DNA from: Thinopyrum elongatum
Taxonomy: Eukaryota > Streptophyta > Magnoliopsida > Poales > Poaceae
DNA length: 64,000 nucleotides
Direction: 5' to 3'
NCBI GenBank assembly: GCA_011799875.1
Contig: CM022298.1
Coordinates: 289,946,395 to 290,010,394, forward strand
Numbering within the stretch: position 1 is the stretch's first letter; each line of letters begins with the position of its first letter. Below, piece after piece: positions 31,901 through 43,243 of this stretch. The notes below the pieces were generated by a model, which was not told the origin of the DNA, made no database searches, and saw only the letters and a program-made list of their open reading frames with translations. The position numbers were made by a program, and so were the translations under genes.

Positions 31901-31964
31901 CAAGGTTGCGGGCCAGGAAACAGACCTATAGTTGATTCCTCAGAAGGAGGACGAATTGCTCCGT
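28908..31964 (+). pseudogene. gag: gag of element H, N-terminal part, split by a solo LTR
   Basis: The ATG is at 28908 (GTCATGG context); after three codons the solo LTR 28919-30662 interrupts codon 4, and the frame resumes at 30668. It encodes a Gly/Ser/Arg-rich N-terminus, then the capsid domain at about 31650-31920 with the Trp-Leu-Met-Asn-Leu-Pro-Glu-Gly-Ser-Ile core. The phase is kept to 31964, with stops TAG 31296, two TGA near 31480-31520, and TAG 31929. Gag continues beyond the Athila-type insertion at 43192-43243 and beyond the next element at 51629. Typical particle-forming Gag. Confidence 0.8.
28919..30662 (+). mobile_element. solo LTR, Angela/WIS/BARE1 type (Copia)
   Basis: 1,744 bp from TGTTGGAAATATGCCCTAG to CTATGTTTCCCAACA, the diagnostic ends of the Angela/WIS/BARE1 superfamily, at about full LTR length. 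Perfect 5-bp direct repeats CCCAA flank it (28914-28918 and 30663-30667). There is no PBS or interior, so it is a solo LTR left by LTR-LTR recombination after insertion into gag of element H. It contains G-rich tracts at 30150-30240. Confidence 0.96.
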
Positions 31965-33530
31965 TGCTACTTCTTGAGCTTGCATTGATTTTTCCCTTGA
32001 AGAGGAAAGGGTGATGCAGCAAAGTAGAGATAAGTATTTCCCTCAGTTAAGAACCAAGGTATCAATCCAGCAGGAGGCACAAGCAAGTCCCCAATATATG
32101 CACCTGCACAAACTAACAAACACTTGCACACAACACGGAAAAGGGGTTGTCAATCCCTTCACGGTCACTAACAAGAGTGAGATCTAATAGAGATAGGTAT
32201 AAAAAATAAATAAAAGAGCAAACTAAAGTAAATATAAATAAATTGCAGCAAGGTATTTTTAGGGTTTTTGGTTTATAGATCTGAAAATATATTATGGAAA
32301 ATAGACCCCGGGGCCATAGGTTTCACTAGAGGCTTCTCTTTTGAAGAAAACATACGGTGGGTAAACAAATTACTGTTGAGCAATTGATAGAAAAGCGCAT
32401 AATTATGAAGAAATCTAAGGTAATGATCATGAATATAGGCATCACATCCATGACAAGTAGACCGAAACAATTCTGCATCTACTAGTATTACTCCACACAT
32501 CGACCGACTCCTGCTTGCATCTAGAGTATTAAGTTCATAAGAACAGAGCAACGCTTTAAGTAAGATGACATGATGTAGAGGGATAAACTCAAGCAATATG
32601 ACATAAACCCCATCTTTTTATCCTTGATGGCAACAATACAATATGTGCCTCGCTACCCCTTCTGTCACTGGGTGAGGACACCGCAAGATTGAACCCAAAA
32701 CTAAGCACCTCTCGCATTGCAAGAAAAACCAATCTAGTTGGCCAAACCAAACTGATAGTTCAAAGAGAAATACAAAGATATCTTAATCATGCATAAAAGA
32801 GTTCAGAGAAGACTCAAATAATATTCATAGATAATCTGATCATAAATCCACAATTCATCGGATCTCAACAAACGCACCGCAAAAGAACATTACATCAAAT
32901 AGATCTCCAAGAACATCGAGGAGAACATTGTATTGAAGATCAAAGAGAGAGAAGAAGCCATCTAGCTACTAGCTATGGACCCATAGGTCTGTGGTAAACT
33001 ACTCACACATCATTGGAAGGGCAACATGGTTGGTGTAGAGGCTCTCCGTGATCGAATCCTCCTCTGGCGGAGTGCCGGAAAAGGCCCCAAGATGAGATCT
33101 CACGGGAACAGAGGCTTGCGGCGGCGGAAAAGTATTTTTGGTGCGCCCTCTGGTGTAGGGGGGATATTTGAGGATTTATAGTGCGAAGATTAGGGTTGGA
33201 AGGTCTACGGGGCGCCCACAAGCCCTGGGGGCGCGCCCCTACGGCTTGTGGCCACCCCGTGGGGCTTCTAGCCTCCTCTCCAAGTCTCGTGGGTTTCTTC
33301 TGGTCCAAAAAAATAACCGTAAAGTTTTATTCAGTTTGGAATCCGTTTGATATTCCTTTTCTGTAAAAGTCAAAAACAAGGAAAAAACAGAAACTGGCAC
33401 TGGGCTCTAGGTTAAGAAGTTAGTCCCAAAAATAATATAAAATAGCATATTAATGCATATAAAACATCCAAAGCAGATAATATAATAGCATGGAACAATA
33501 AAAAATTATAGATACGTTGGAGGCATATCA
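31965..33530 (-). mobile_element. 3' LTR of Athila-type element 4
   Basis: 1,566 bp. On - it starts TGATATGCCTCCAACG (CpG-type changes from TGATACGTCTCC) and ends ...GAAGTAGCA. The adjacent polypurine tract on - is AAGCTTGGGGATGCT (33531-33545). Confidence 0.9.
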
Positions 33531-35663
33531 AGCATCCCCAAGCTTAATTCCTGCTCGTCCTCGAGTAGGTAAATGATAAAAACATAATTTTTTATGTGAC
33601 ATGCTACCTAACATATTTATCAATGCAATTTTCTTTATTGTGGCAAGAATATTCAGATCCATAAGATTCAAAACAAAAGTTTAATATTGACATAAAAACA
33701 ATAATACTTCAAGCATACTAATAAAGCAATCATGTCTTCTCAAAATAACATGGCCAAAGAAAGTTATCCCTACAAAATCATATAGTCTGGCTATGCTCTA
33801 TCTTCATCACACAAAATATTTCATCATGCACAACCCCGATGACAAGCCAAGCAATTGTTTCATACTTTTAATGTTCTCAAGATTTTTCAACTTTCATGCA
33901 ATACATGAGCGTGAGCCATGGATATAGCACTATAGGTGGAATAGAATATGGTGGCTAAGCCACAAATACTATGCCAACTACATGATCATGCAAAGCAATA
34001 TGACAATGATGGTACGTGTCATAATAAACTGAACGGTGGAAGTTGCATGGCAATATATCTCGGAATGGCTATGGAAATGCCATAATAGGTAGGTATGGTG
34101 GCTGTTTTGAGGAAGGGTATATGGTGGGTTTAATGCACCGGCGAAAGTTGCGCTGTACTAGAGAGGCTAGCAATGGTGGAAGGGTGAGAGTGCGTATAAT
34201 CCATGGACTCAACATTAGTCATAAAGAACTCACATACTTATTGCAAAAATTTATTAGCCATCAAAGAAAAGTACTGATATGCATGCTCCTAGGGGGATAG
34301 ATTGGTAGGAAAAGACCATCGCTCGTCCCTGACCACCACTCATAAGGAAGACAATCAAAAAATAAATCATGCTCCAACTTCATCACATAACCGTTCATCA
34401 TACTTGCATGCTACGGGAATCACAAACTTTAACACAAGTATTTCTACCAATCCAGAATTACTCACTAGCATGACTCTAATATCACCATCTTTATATCTCA
34501 AAACAAATGCAAGGAATCAAACTTCTCATATTATTCAATGCTCTTTATATGAAAGTTTTTATTATATCCCTCTTGGATGCCCATCATATTAGGACTAAAT
34601 TCATAACCTAAGCAAATTACCATGCTGTTTAAAGACTCTCAAAATATTATAAGTGAAGCATGAGAGTTCATCAATTTCTATAAAATAAAACCACCGCCGT
34701 GCTCTAAAAAGATATAAGTGAAGCACTAGAGCAACTACCTAGCTCAAAAGATATAAGTGAAGCACATAGAGTATTCTAATAAATTCATGATTAATGGGTG
34801 TCCCTCTCAAAAGGTGTGTATAGCAAGGATGATTGTGGCAAACTAAAAACCAAAGACTCATATCATACAAGACACTCCAAGCAAAACACATATCATGTGG
34901 TGAATAAAAATATAGCCTCAAGTAAATTTACCGTTGGATTGAAGACAAAAGGGGGGATGCCATCCGGGGCATCCCCAAGCTTAGATGCTTGGTTGTCCTT
35001 GAATATTACCTTGGGTTGCCTTGGGCATCCCAAAGCTTAGGCTCTTGCCACTCCTTATTCCGTTGTCCATCAAAACTTTTACCCAAAACTTGAAAACTTC
35101 ACAACACAAAACTCAACAGAAAACTCGTAAAATCCATTAGTATAATAAAATAAATCACCACTTTAGGTACTATTGTGAACTCATTCTAAATTTATATTGG
35201 TGTTATATCTACTGTATTCCAACTTCTTCATGGTTCATACTCCCCGATACTACCCATGGATTCATCAAAATAAGCAAACAACACACAGAAAACAAAACAT
35301 TCTGTAGTAATCTGGAAATTTCGTATACTTCTGTAACTCTAAAAATTCTGAAAACTTAGGAAAACCTGGGAAATTTGTATATCAATCTTGTGTAAAAAAT
35401 TAAGATCAAAAGCACATTTCTGTGATTTTTTAAATTTCTGGCAATGAGCATAAAAGTTTCTGTTTTTCAGCAAGATCAAATCACCTATCACCATAGACCA
35501 TCCCAAAGGTCTTACTTGGCTTAAACACTAATTAAAACACCAAAACACAATTACTATAGAGGTAATAATGTATATTTATTGAAAAATAGAACCAAAACCA
35601 AAAACACAAAATAAAATTGTGTTGCCTCCCAACAAGCGCTATTGTTTAACGCCCCTAGCTAGG
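33531..35663 (-). other. non-coding interior of Athila-type element 4, 3' side
   Basis: No coding region. Inverted counterpart of 24013-26580, lacking a block of several hundred bp found there. Ends at the LINE target site CATAAA (35664-35669). Confidence 0.7.
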
Positions 35664-35869
35664 CATAAAACATACCGAAAAAGGCTTTCGCCCCGCTTTA
35701 TAAATAAAGCAAACCGCCACAGAGAAACCATACACAGACTAGTCCACAACACACACACCCAAGTCGCACGATAGAGAGTACAAAAGGTTCTGCTGAGGGC
35801 ACAACTCAACAAGCCCAAACAAAAAAGAAAAAGGAACGGCCGGGGGAGGCCGGAGAGAGCGCCCGACCC

Positions 35870-38787
35870 CTAATCTGGCGCGGGGGGTGGCGGCGAAGGC
35901 GGCGGCGACAGACGAACAGCCATCGAGCGAAGGTCGGCGATGAAGGCAGAGATGACGTCTCGGTCCTGGGGGCGGCTAAGCGGCCGCCAAAGCTGCAAGT
36001 AACCAGAGAGTTTGAAGAGGGCGTCAGTAGCATGTCGAAGCGGAATGCGCTGAATCACAAGTCTATTGCGGATCGTCCAGAGCGTCCACGCGAGGGCCCC
36101 AATTTCCAGCAACCTAATGTGGTGAGAAGGCAGGGGGGAGTTCTGGAGTTCGGCGAACAGGTCGGGGAAATTGGTGTGGCACCAATTCCCACCAACCACC
36201 TTTCTGAAGCAGCTCCACACAAATTGAGCGGAGACACAAGAGAAGAAGATGTGATTCGAGCCTTCAGGGACAACACAGAGTGGGCAGAGGCCACTACCAG
36301 GGCCATTACGCTTGCGAACCTCCACCCTAGACGGGGTCCGTCCGCGAATCCATTGCCACATGAAGATCCTAATCTTCAGTGGCAGGCGGATGGACCAAAC
36401 CGCCGAGAGGGGAGGCGGGGCGGAGGAAGGGGCAATGGCCCGGTAGAGGGACTTGGTGGAGAATTGGCCTGACGGCTCAAGGCACCACCGGACCAGATCC
36501 AGGCCAGCGTCCACCACAGGCTCGTGAAGGGCGACGTAGTCGAGCAACTCATGCCAGGCGGCAGAATCCGGAGGCCCAAATGGCCTCCGGAAGGCGAGGT
36601 GCCCTAAGTCAATAAGGGCCCTCTCAACTGAGATCCAAGGATCAACGGCGATGGAGAAGAGGTCGGGGAAGCGCGCGGCGAAGGGGGTGTCTCCCGCCCA
36701 CCGGTCAAACCAGAACAGAGTCGAAGCCCCAGATCCAACCGAAATGGAGGTCCTGATGCGAAGAACCGGGAGCAGTTGGATGACCGACTGCCAGAACTGG
36801 GAGCTGCCAGATCTCTGGCAGAAGGCGAGGAGCTGACCACGCAGGTATTTGTTCCGGATGATGTCTAACCAGAGGCCACCTTGCCCTTGTGAGATGCGCC
36901 ACAGCCAGCGGGATAAAAGGGCGATGTTCATGCTCTTAGAGCACATGATCCCAAGGCCACCTTGCTCCCTCGGCTTGCAGATGTCCGACCAGCTAACCAT
37001 ATGGTATTTCTGCTTATTATTGTCGCCCGCCCAGTAGAAACGAGACTGGACTCTGGTGATCTCATGATGCAGAGTCTCGTGCAGACTATAGAAGCTCATG
37101 AGGAACAAGAGGAGGCTAGAAAGGGAGGAGTTGATGAGGATCGTCCGGGCTGCCTTCGACAACCACCTACCCTGCCAAGGCTCAATGCGAGTCTGCAGCT
37201 TGGCCATGGTCGGACGCAGGTCGGCGACGATGAGCCGCGAGTCACTAATGGGCGTCCCCAAGTAGGTCGTGGGGAAGGAGCCCAAGCGGCAGTTAAGGCG
37301 GTTGGCAATGCCCAGGCATTCATCCGGAGAATATCCCATCACCATCACATCGCTCTTGTCGAAGTTGATCTTGAGGCCAGACATTTGTTGGAAGCAGAGT
37401 AGGAGGAACTTCAGATGAGAGATGTCCACCTCCGAGCCTTCCACCATAATGATGGTGTCGTCGGCGTACTGGAGGAGGGAGATCCCAGAGCCACCAGCTA
37501 GGTGCGGAGTGATCCCGCGAATATGGCCCGCCGCCTTAGCCTTGTCCAGGATAGCGGCAAGCGCGTCCACCACCATGTTGAACAAGAATGGGGAGAAGGG
37601 GTCGCCTTGTCTAACCCCACAAAGGGTGGGGAAGTAAGGGCCCACCTCTCCATTGATGTTCACGGCAGTGCGACCGCAGGATACCTCTGCAACACGCGAG
37701 TAATCCAACGGTCGTCGAAGCCCTTCCGGAGCAAAACTTCCCGAAGGAAGGGCCAGCTGACTGTGTCGTAGGCCTTATGGAAATCAATCTTCAGGAAGAC
37801 CGCCTTGAGGTGTTTAGAGCAGACCGCATGGAGGACTTCGTGAAGGACTAGCACCCCATCCAGGATAAAATGCCCTTGAATGAAGGCGGACTGGTTGGGG
37901 TGGGTAATGCGATCCGCTAGCAGGGTCACCCTATTGGCGTACCCTTTCGCCAGGATCCGGAAGATCACATTAATCACCGTGATCGGGCGGAACTAGCGGA
38001 TGTCGGATGCCCCAGGCACTTTAGGGATAAGCGAGATGATCCCATAGTTGAGACGACTGAGGTCGATGGACCCTACATAGAACTCATCGAAGATGGCCAT
38101 GATCTCAGGTTTAATCACATTCCAGAAGGTCTGGAAGAATTTTACCGGAAGACCGTCGGGGCCCGGGGCCGGGGTAGGGTTCATGCCTCTAATGGCCGCC
38201 CAAACCTCGCCCTCGGAGAATGGGGACGTAAGGGCCAAATTCTCCACAGCGGAAACCTGCTGGGGGCCGGCCCAGCAGTCAGGGGCCAGAGACAGCCCGC
38301 TCCTAGGGGAGGAGGAGAAGAGGTTTTTGTAGAACCCATCTACGTGAGCCCGAATGTCACCGGGGGTCTGCAAGAGTGACGCGCCATCCAAGAGAAGAGG
38401 AATGGTGTTGCGTCTACGGCGACCGTTCGCAATGGCCTGAAAGTAGGCCGTGTTCGCGTCACCCTTCAGAACCCATTTCTGGGAGCCTCGCAGGCGCCAA
38501 TAAGCCTCCTCATCAGTGTAGATGACGGAGAGTTGATCTTCCAGGTCATATCGGGAGAGCCACTCATCAGGGGAGAGGCTAGTCGCGTCAGCCCAGAGGT
38601 CAAGGGCCTGGATGGCGGTCAGCAGGGCCTTCTTGCGCTCGCGGAGGTCGCGGCCCAGGTTGGCACCCCACCCCTTCATGAACTGCCGGCCATGCTTGGC
38701 ACAGAACTGCCATGAGTCAATAGCCAAGGGAGGGCGGGGGTGGGGGTGGGCACGAGCCTCCGCCCAGCGGGCGCCGATGGCCTCCAC
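35870..38787 (-). pseudogene. LINE ORF2, reverse transcriptase and zf-RVT
   Basis: Read on - in two phases: 38787 to about 37690, with TAG at 37995-37993, then 37708 to 35870. RT motifs include Pro-Gly-Pro-Asp-Gly-Leu-Pro (about 38160), Phe-Arg-Pro-Ile-Thr (about 37985), Lys-Ile-Asp-Phe-His-Lys-Ala-Tyr-Asp, Gly-Val-Arg-Gln-Gly-Asp-Pro and an intact Tyr-Ala-Asp-Asp (about 37455). The C-terminal part has the plant LINE zf-RVT domain with Cys-Pro-Leu-Cys...His...Cys near 36270. Ends at TAG 35872-35870. The frameshift at about 37690 and the stop make it inactive. Confidence 0.9.
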
Positions 38788-39542
38788 AAAGCCTGTTTGG
38801 GACAGCCAAAATGTCTCAAACCGGAAGCGTGGTGGAATCGGAGGGCGCTCGTCGGCGGAGGACGGGAGGAGGGCGATGTGATCGAAGCCAATCCGGGTGA
38901 TGGCCCGGAGGGAAGCCAGGGGGCAGCGGAGGTCCCATTCCGGTCCAGAATGGACTGGGTCAGGGAGGCCTGGCGATTGGTCCAGGTCAACCTGGCACCA
39001 ATCCTATCTATCTCGCGAAAACCAAGATCAGCAATGCAATCATTAAACATTTGCATACATGCAAAGTTGACATGTGCATTGCTCTTGTCTTTCGCGAATC
39101 GGAGGAGGTTAAAATCACCCCCGACAACCACGGGAAGGGTGGCGGCCGAAACCTTCTGGTGGAGCTCCTCGAGGAAGGAGGCAGACCTACTATGGTCTGC
39201 CAGGCCGTATACAATGATAACCTCCCACTTGAAATTAAGGGCCCATTCATAAAGTTCCATGCTGACAAAGAACTGGCCCCGGTACATACTGCCCACCTCG
39301 AAGGTGGCATCCTTCACACCTAAAAGGATGCCACCCAAATGACCGGCAATCCAACTAGAAGGGAGCCAATGCCAAGCAAAGAGGTGGGAGCTCAGCCGAT
39401 CAAGCTCCGACAGGGAGAATTCAGTGCGCATGGTTTCCTGGATCGCGACTATGTCAATGTGTTCATCACGCATGTACTCGAGGAGCTGGCAGCGTCGGCC
39501 ATCATGGCCGAAACCGTGGATGTTCCAGAAAAGTGCACGCAT
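38676..39542 (-). pseudogene. LINE ORF2, APE-type endonuclease
   Basis: Starts at ATG 39542. Motifs: Trp-Asn-Ile-His-Gly near the start (catalytic Asn), Ala-Ile-Gln-Glu-Thr (catalytic Glu), Val-Gly-Gly-Asp-Phe-Asn (Asp/Asn) and Arg-Leu-Thr-Trp-Thr-Asn. After Leu-Asp-Arg (about 38950) a frameshift diverts the frame, so the terminal Ser-Asp-His motif is lost from this phase. The enzyme nicks genomic target DNA to prime reverse transcription. The ATG overlaps the end of ORF1, as usual in plant L1 elements. Confidence 0.85.
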
Positions 39543-39544
39543 TA

Positions 39545-39744
39545 AGGAGCCATTGGGGGGCTGCTTGACCCCAGAACACGGGACGCGCTTTGGGCGCGGA
39601 GAGCGGCAGTGCGAGAATGGGTGCGGCCATGAAGCTCGGCCGCCTCCAACGGAAGGCGGCCACCGGCTCTGCGGGGATGAGCCGTAGTGGCCATCGGAGT
39701 AGAGGTCGGGGGAGCAGAAGGGGAGAGCAGAGCCACCGGCTCAT
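39545..39744 (-). pseudogene. LINE ORF1, C-terminal remnant
   Basis: About 60 codons rich in Pro, Ala, Arg and Ser end at TGA-type stop next to the ORF2 ATG. They are fused by the insertion in phase to Athila gag-region codons upstream (to 40018). Too short for domain assignment; position before the endonuclease suggests ORF1. Confidence 0.5.
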
Positions 39745-39750
39745 CATAAA

Positions 39751-41373
39751 GCTTTTTAGGGATAGAAACTTTCAATTCAAGTTTTTCTTCAAAAGATTTC
39801 ATCATAGCATCAACGATATGTTTAGTAAAAGCTTTATTTTGATTATAAGCATGAGGTGAATTAAGCATGGATTGCAACAAGGAAATACAATCTATTAAAG
39901 AGCAATTATCATAATTAAAGTCCTTGAAATCCAAAAGAGTGGGTTCATCGCTACTTAAAGTTTTGACCTCGCCAATCCCACTTTTATCAAATTTTTCATT
40001 AAGATCTTCACCCTCCAAATTATTGGGACACCTTCTAGCTAAAGTTCACTCATCTCCTGTCCCATCTTTATCAAGATTTATATTAGCAAACAAAGATTCA
40101 ATAGGAGTCACACCAATCACTTTAAGATCTTCATCATTATTATCACAAAAACTAGAAGAACATGCTTTTTCTAGTCAATCTCTCTTAGCACACATCCTAG
40201 CGGTTCTCTCTTTACATTCATCCATAGAAATTTTAATAGCTTTCAGAGACTCATTAATATCAATCTTAGGTGGCATAGATCTAATCTTAAAAGAAGCAAT
40301 CTCATGAGAAATTCTATCAACAATTCTAGCCAAATCATCAATCTTAAGCAATTTTTCTTCTACCATAGCATTGAAATTCTTTTGAGAATTAATGAAATCA
40401 TTAATATTATTATCAAGATCAGAGGGTATTTTTATTATAATTACCATAAGAATTGTTGTAGGTATTACCATAATTATTAGAGGAATTACTAGGAAACGAC
40501 CTAGGGTTAAAATTTCCTCTATAAGCATTATTACCAAAATTGTTCCTACCAACAAAATTCACATCCATAGATTCATTATTATTCTCAATCAAATTGGACA
40601 AATTCATATCATTAGGATCAATAGGAGCACTCTTACTAGCCAATAATTTCATAAGTTCATCCATCTTTCCACTCAAAATATTAATTTCTTCAATCGCATG
40701 CACTTTTTTACTAGTAGAAGATCTTTCGGTATGCCATTGAGAGTAATTTGCCATAATATTATCTAGGAGTTTAGTAGCTTCTCCTAATGTAATTTCTATT
40801 AAAGTACCTCCCGCGGCGGAATCTAAAAGATTTCTAGATGCAAAATTCAATCCGGCATAAAAATTTTGTATGATCATCCATAAACTTAAACCATGAGTAG
40901 GGCAATTTCTTATCATCAATTTCATTCTTTCCCAAGATTGCCCAACATGTTCATGATCAAGTTGCTTAAAAATTCATTATATCGTTCCTAAGGGAGATGA
41001 TCTTAGTGGGAGGAAAATACTTGGAAATAAAAGCATCTTTACACTTGTTCCATGAATCAATACTATTTTTAGGCAAAGATGAAAACCAAGTTTTAGCATG
41101 ATCTCGTAGTGAGAATGGAAATAGCTTCAATTTAACAATATCATTATCCACATCTTTCTTCTTTTGCATATCACACAACTCAACGAAAGTATTTAGATGG
41201 GATGCAGCATCTTCACTAGGAAGGCCAGAAAATTGATCTTTCATAACAAGATTCAGCAAAGCGGCGTTAATTTCATAAGATTCCGCACTAGTGGCGGGAG
41301 CAATCGGAGTACTAATAAAATCATTATTATTAGTATTAGAAAAGTCACACAACTTGGTATTTTCTTGAGACAT
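39751..41373 (-). pseudogene. gag: gag of Athila-type element 4
   Basis: Starts at ATG 41373. The capsid domain (Retrotrans_gag) is at about 41290-40970: Asp-Ala-Ala-Ser-His-Leu-Asn-Thr-Phe, Lys-Leu-Phe-Pro-Phe-Ser-Leu-Arg, Trp-Phe-Ser-Ser-Leu-Pro, Ile-Ser-Lys-Tyr-Phe-Pro-Pro. The remainder changes phase at about 40950, 40450 and 40160, runs through Asn/Tyr/Gly-rich sequence (40420-40560) and ends in acidic segments before the LINE at 39750. Athila Gag forms particles. The frame breaks make this copy non-functional, and no protease/RT follows on the far side of the LINE. Confidence 0.85.
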
Positions 41374-41571
41374 CGTGACAAAGCAAGCAATCTAGCACAC
41401 AAGCAAACAAAAAGGCAAACGAAGGAAGGGCGAATAAAAAGGCAAATATTTTTGTGTTTTTCTGAAAACGTTTTAGAAGTGGGGGAGAGGAAAGCGAGAG
41501 GCAAATGGCAAATAATGTAACTGCAAGAGATGCGAGTTTATGATGGGTACTTGGTAGGCTTGATGTAGAAC

Positions 41572-41590
41572 CTCCCCGCCAACGGCGCCA
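41572..41590 (-). other. primer binding site, tRNA-Asp type
   Basis: On - TGGCGCCGTTGGCGGGGAG, the Athila PBS with one changed base, 11 bases after the 5' LTR. Confidence 0.85.
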
Positions 41591-41601
41591 GAAATTCTTC
41601 C

Positions 41602-43186
41602 TACTACTTCTTGAGCTTGCGTTGATTTTTCCCTTGAAGAGGAAAGGGTGATGCAGCAAAGTAGAGATAAGTATTTCCCTCAGTTAAGAACCAAGGTATC
41701 AATCCAGTAGGAGGCACAAGCAAGTCCCCAATATATGCACCTGCACAAACTAACAAACACTTGCACACAATGTGAAAAAGGGTTTGTCAATCCCTTCACG
41801 GTCACGAACAAGAGTGAGATCTAATAGAGATAGGTATAAAAATAAATAAAAGAGCAAACTAAAGTAAATATAAATAAATTGCAGCAAGGTATTTTTAGGG
41901 TTTTTGGTTTATACTAGATCTGAAAATGTATGATGGAAAATAGACCCAGGGGCCATAGGTTTCACTAGAGGCTTCTCTCTTGAAGAAAACATACGGTGGG
42001 TAAACAAATTACTGTTGAGCAATTGATAGAAAAGCGCATAATTATGAAGACATCTAAGGCAATGATCATGAATATAGGCATCACGTCCGTGACAAGTAGA
42101 CCAAAACAATTTTGCATCTACTACTATTACTCCACACATCGACCGACTCCTGCCTGCATCTAGAGTATTAAGTTCATAAGAACAGAGCAATGCTTTAAGT
42201 ATGATGACATGATGTAGAGGGATAAACTCAAGCAATATGACATAAACCCCATCTTTTTATCCTTGATGGCAACAATACAATACGTGCCTCGCTACCCCTT
42301 CTATCACTGGGTGAGGACACCGCAAGATTGAACCCAAAACTAAGCACCTCTCCCATTGCAAGAAAAACCAATCTAGTTGGCCAAACCAAACCGATAGTTC
42401 GAAGAGAAATACAAAGATATCTTAATCATGCATAAAAGAGTTCAGAGAAGACTCAAATAATATTCATAGACAATCTGATCATAAATCCACAATTCATCGG
42501 ATCTCAACAGACGCACCGCAAAAGAAGATTGCATCGAATAGATCTCCAAGAACATCGAGGAGAACATTGTATTGAAGATCAGAGAGAGAGAGAAGAAGCC
42601 ATCTAGCTACTAGCTATGGACCCGTAGGTCTATGGTAAACTACTCACACATCATTGGAAGGGCAGCAAGGTTGGTGTAGAGGCCCTTCGTGATCGAATCC
42701 CCCTCCGGCGGAGTGCCGGAAAAGGCCCCAAGATGGGATCTCATAGGAACAGAGGCTTGCGGCGGTGAAAAAGTATTTTTGGTGTGCCCTTTGGTGTAGG
42801 GGGAATATTTGAGGATTTATAGTGCGAAGATTAGGGTTGGAAGGCCTACGGGGGGCCCACAAGCCCTGGGTGCGTGCCCCCCTAGGGCGTGCCCCTACGG
42901 CATGTGGCCACTCCGTAGGGCTTCTGGCCTCCTCTCCAAGTCTCGTGGGTTTCTTCTGGTCCAAGAAAAATCACCGTAAAGTTTTATTCCGTTTGGACTC
43001 CGTTTGATATTCCTTTTCTGTAAAAGTCAAAAAAAGGAAAAAATAGAAATTGACAGTGGGCTCTAGGTTAATAAGTTAGTCCCAAAAATAATATAAAATA
43101 GCAAATTAATGCATATAAAACATCCAAAGCAGATAATATAATAGCATGGAACAATAAAAAATTACAGATACGTTGGAGACGTATCA
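41602..43186 (-). mobile_element. 5' LTR of Athila-type element 4
   Basis: 1,585 bp. On - it starts TGATACGTCTCCAACG and ends ...GAAGTAGTA, with the terminal CA mutated to TA. Close to the 3' LTR by eye, with scattered substitutions. Confidence 0.9.
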
Positions 43187-43191
43187 TCCGC

Positions 43192-43243
43192 AAGTACATA
43201 CAGAGATTCAGTCGTGTGCAACATAACATTCCTGATATCCACC
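43192..43243 (+). pseudogene. gag: 17-codon piece of gag of element H between two insertions
   Basis: Fifty-two bases between the Athila-type element and the next element. Read in phase with 31964 on the left and 51629 on the right it continues the gag capsid domain (Lys-Tyr-Ile-Gln-Arg-Phe-Ser). It proves that both elements inserted into the same gag. Confidence 0.85.

Larger units (their letters stand above)
35670..39744 (-). mobile_element. L1-type LINE, 5'-truncated, inserted in Athila-type element 4
   Basis: On - the order is end of ORF1, endonuclease, RT, zf-RVT domain, then a 3' end reading AAAGCGGGGCGAAAGCCTTTTTC, a tail I know from Triticeae LINEs. The Athila sequence resumes on both sides. 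CATAAA at 35664-35669 and 39745-39750 is the likely but short target duplication. There is no long poly(A). Three frame or stop defects interrupt ORF2. Confidence 0.88.
31965..43186 (-). mobile_element. Athila-lineage element 4 on -, gag-only, interrupted by a LINE
   Basis: Both LTRs are present (5' LTR 41602-43186, 3' LTR 31965-33530 in - orientation), with a PBS next to the 5' LTR and a polypurine tract next to the 3' LTR. Flanks are TCCGT (31960-31964) and TCCGC (43187-43191), a target duplication with one later change. It belongs to the same family as 21324-26662 in inverted orientation. Only gag is coded, with no protease, RT or integrase, so it must have been mobilised in trans. A LINE occupies about 35670-39744. 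Confidence 0.92.

Noticed and set aside
36032..37771. Several + ORFs opposite the LINE reverse transcriptase
   Set aside because: They are mirror-frame shadows of a GC-rich coding region on -.
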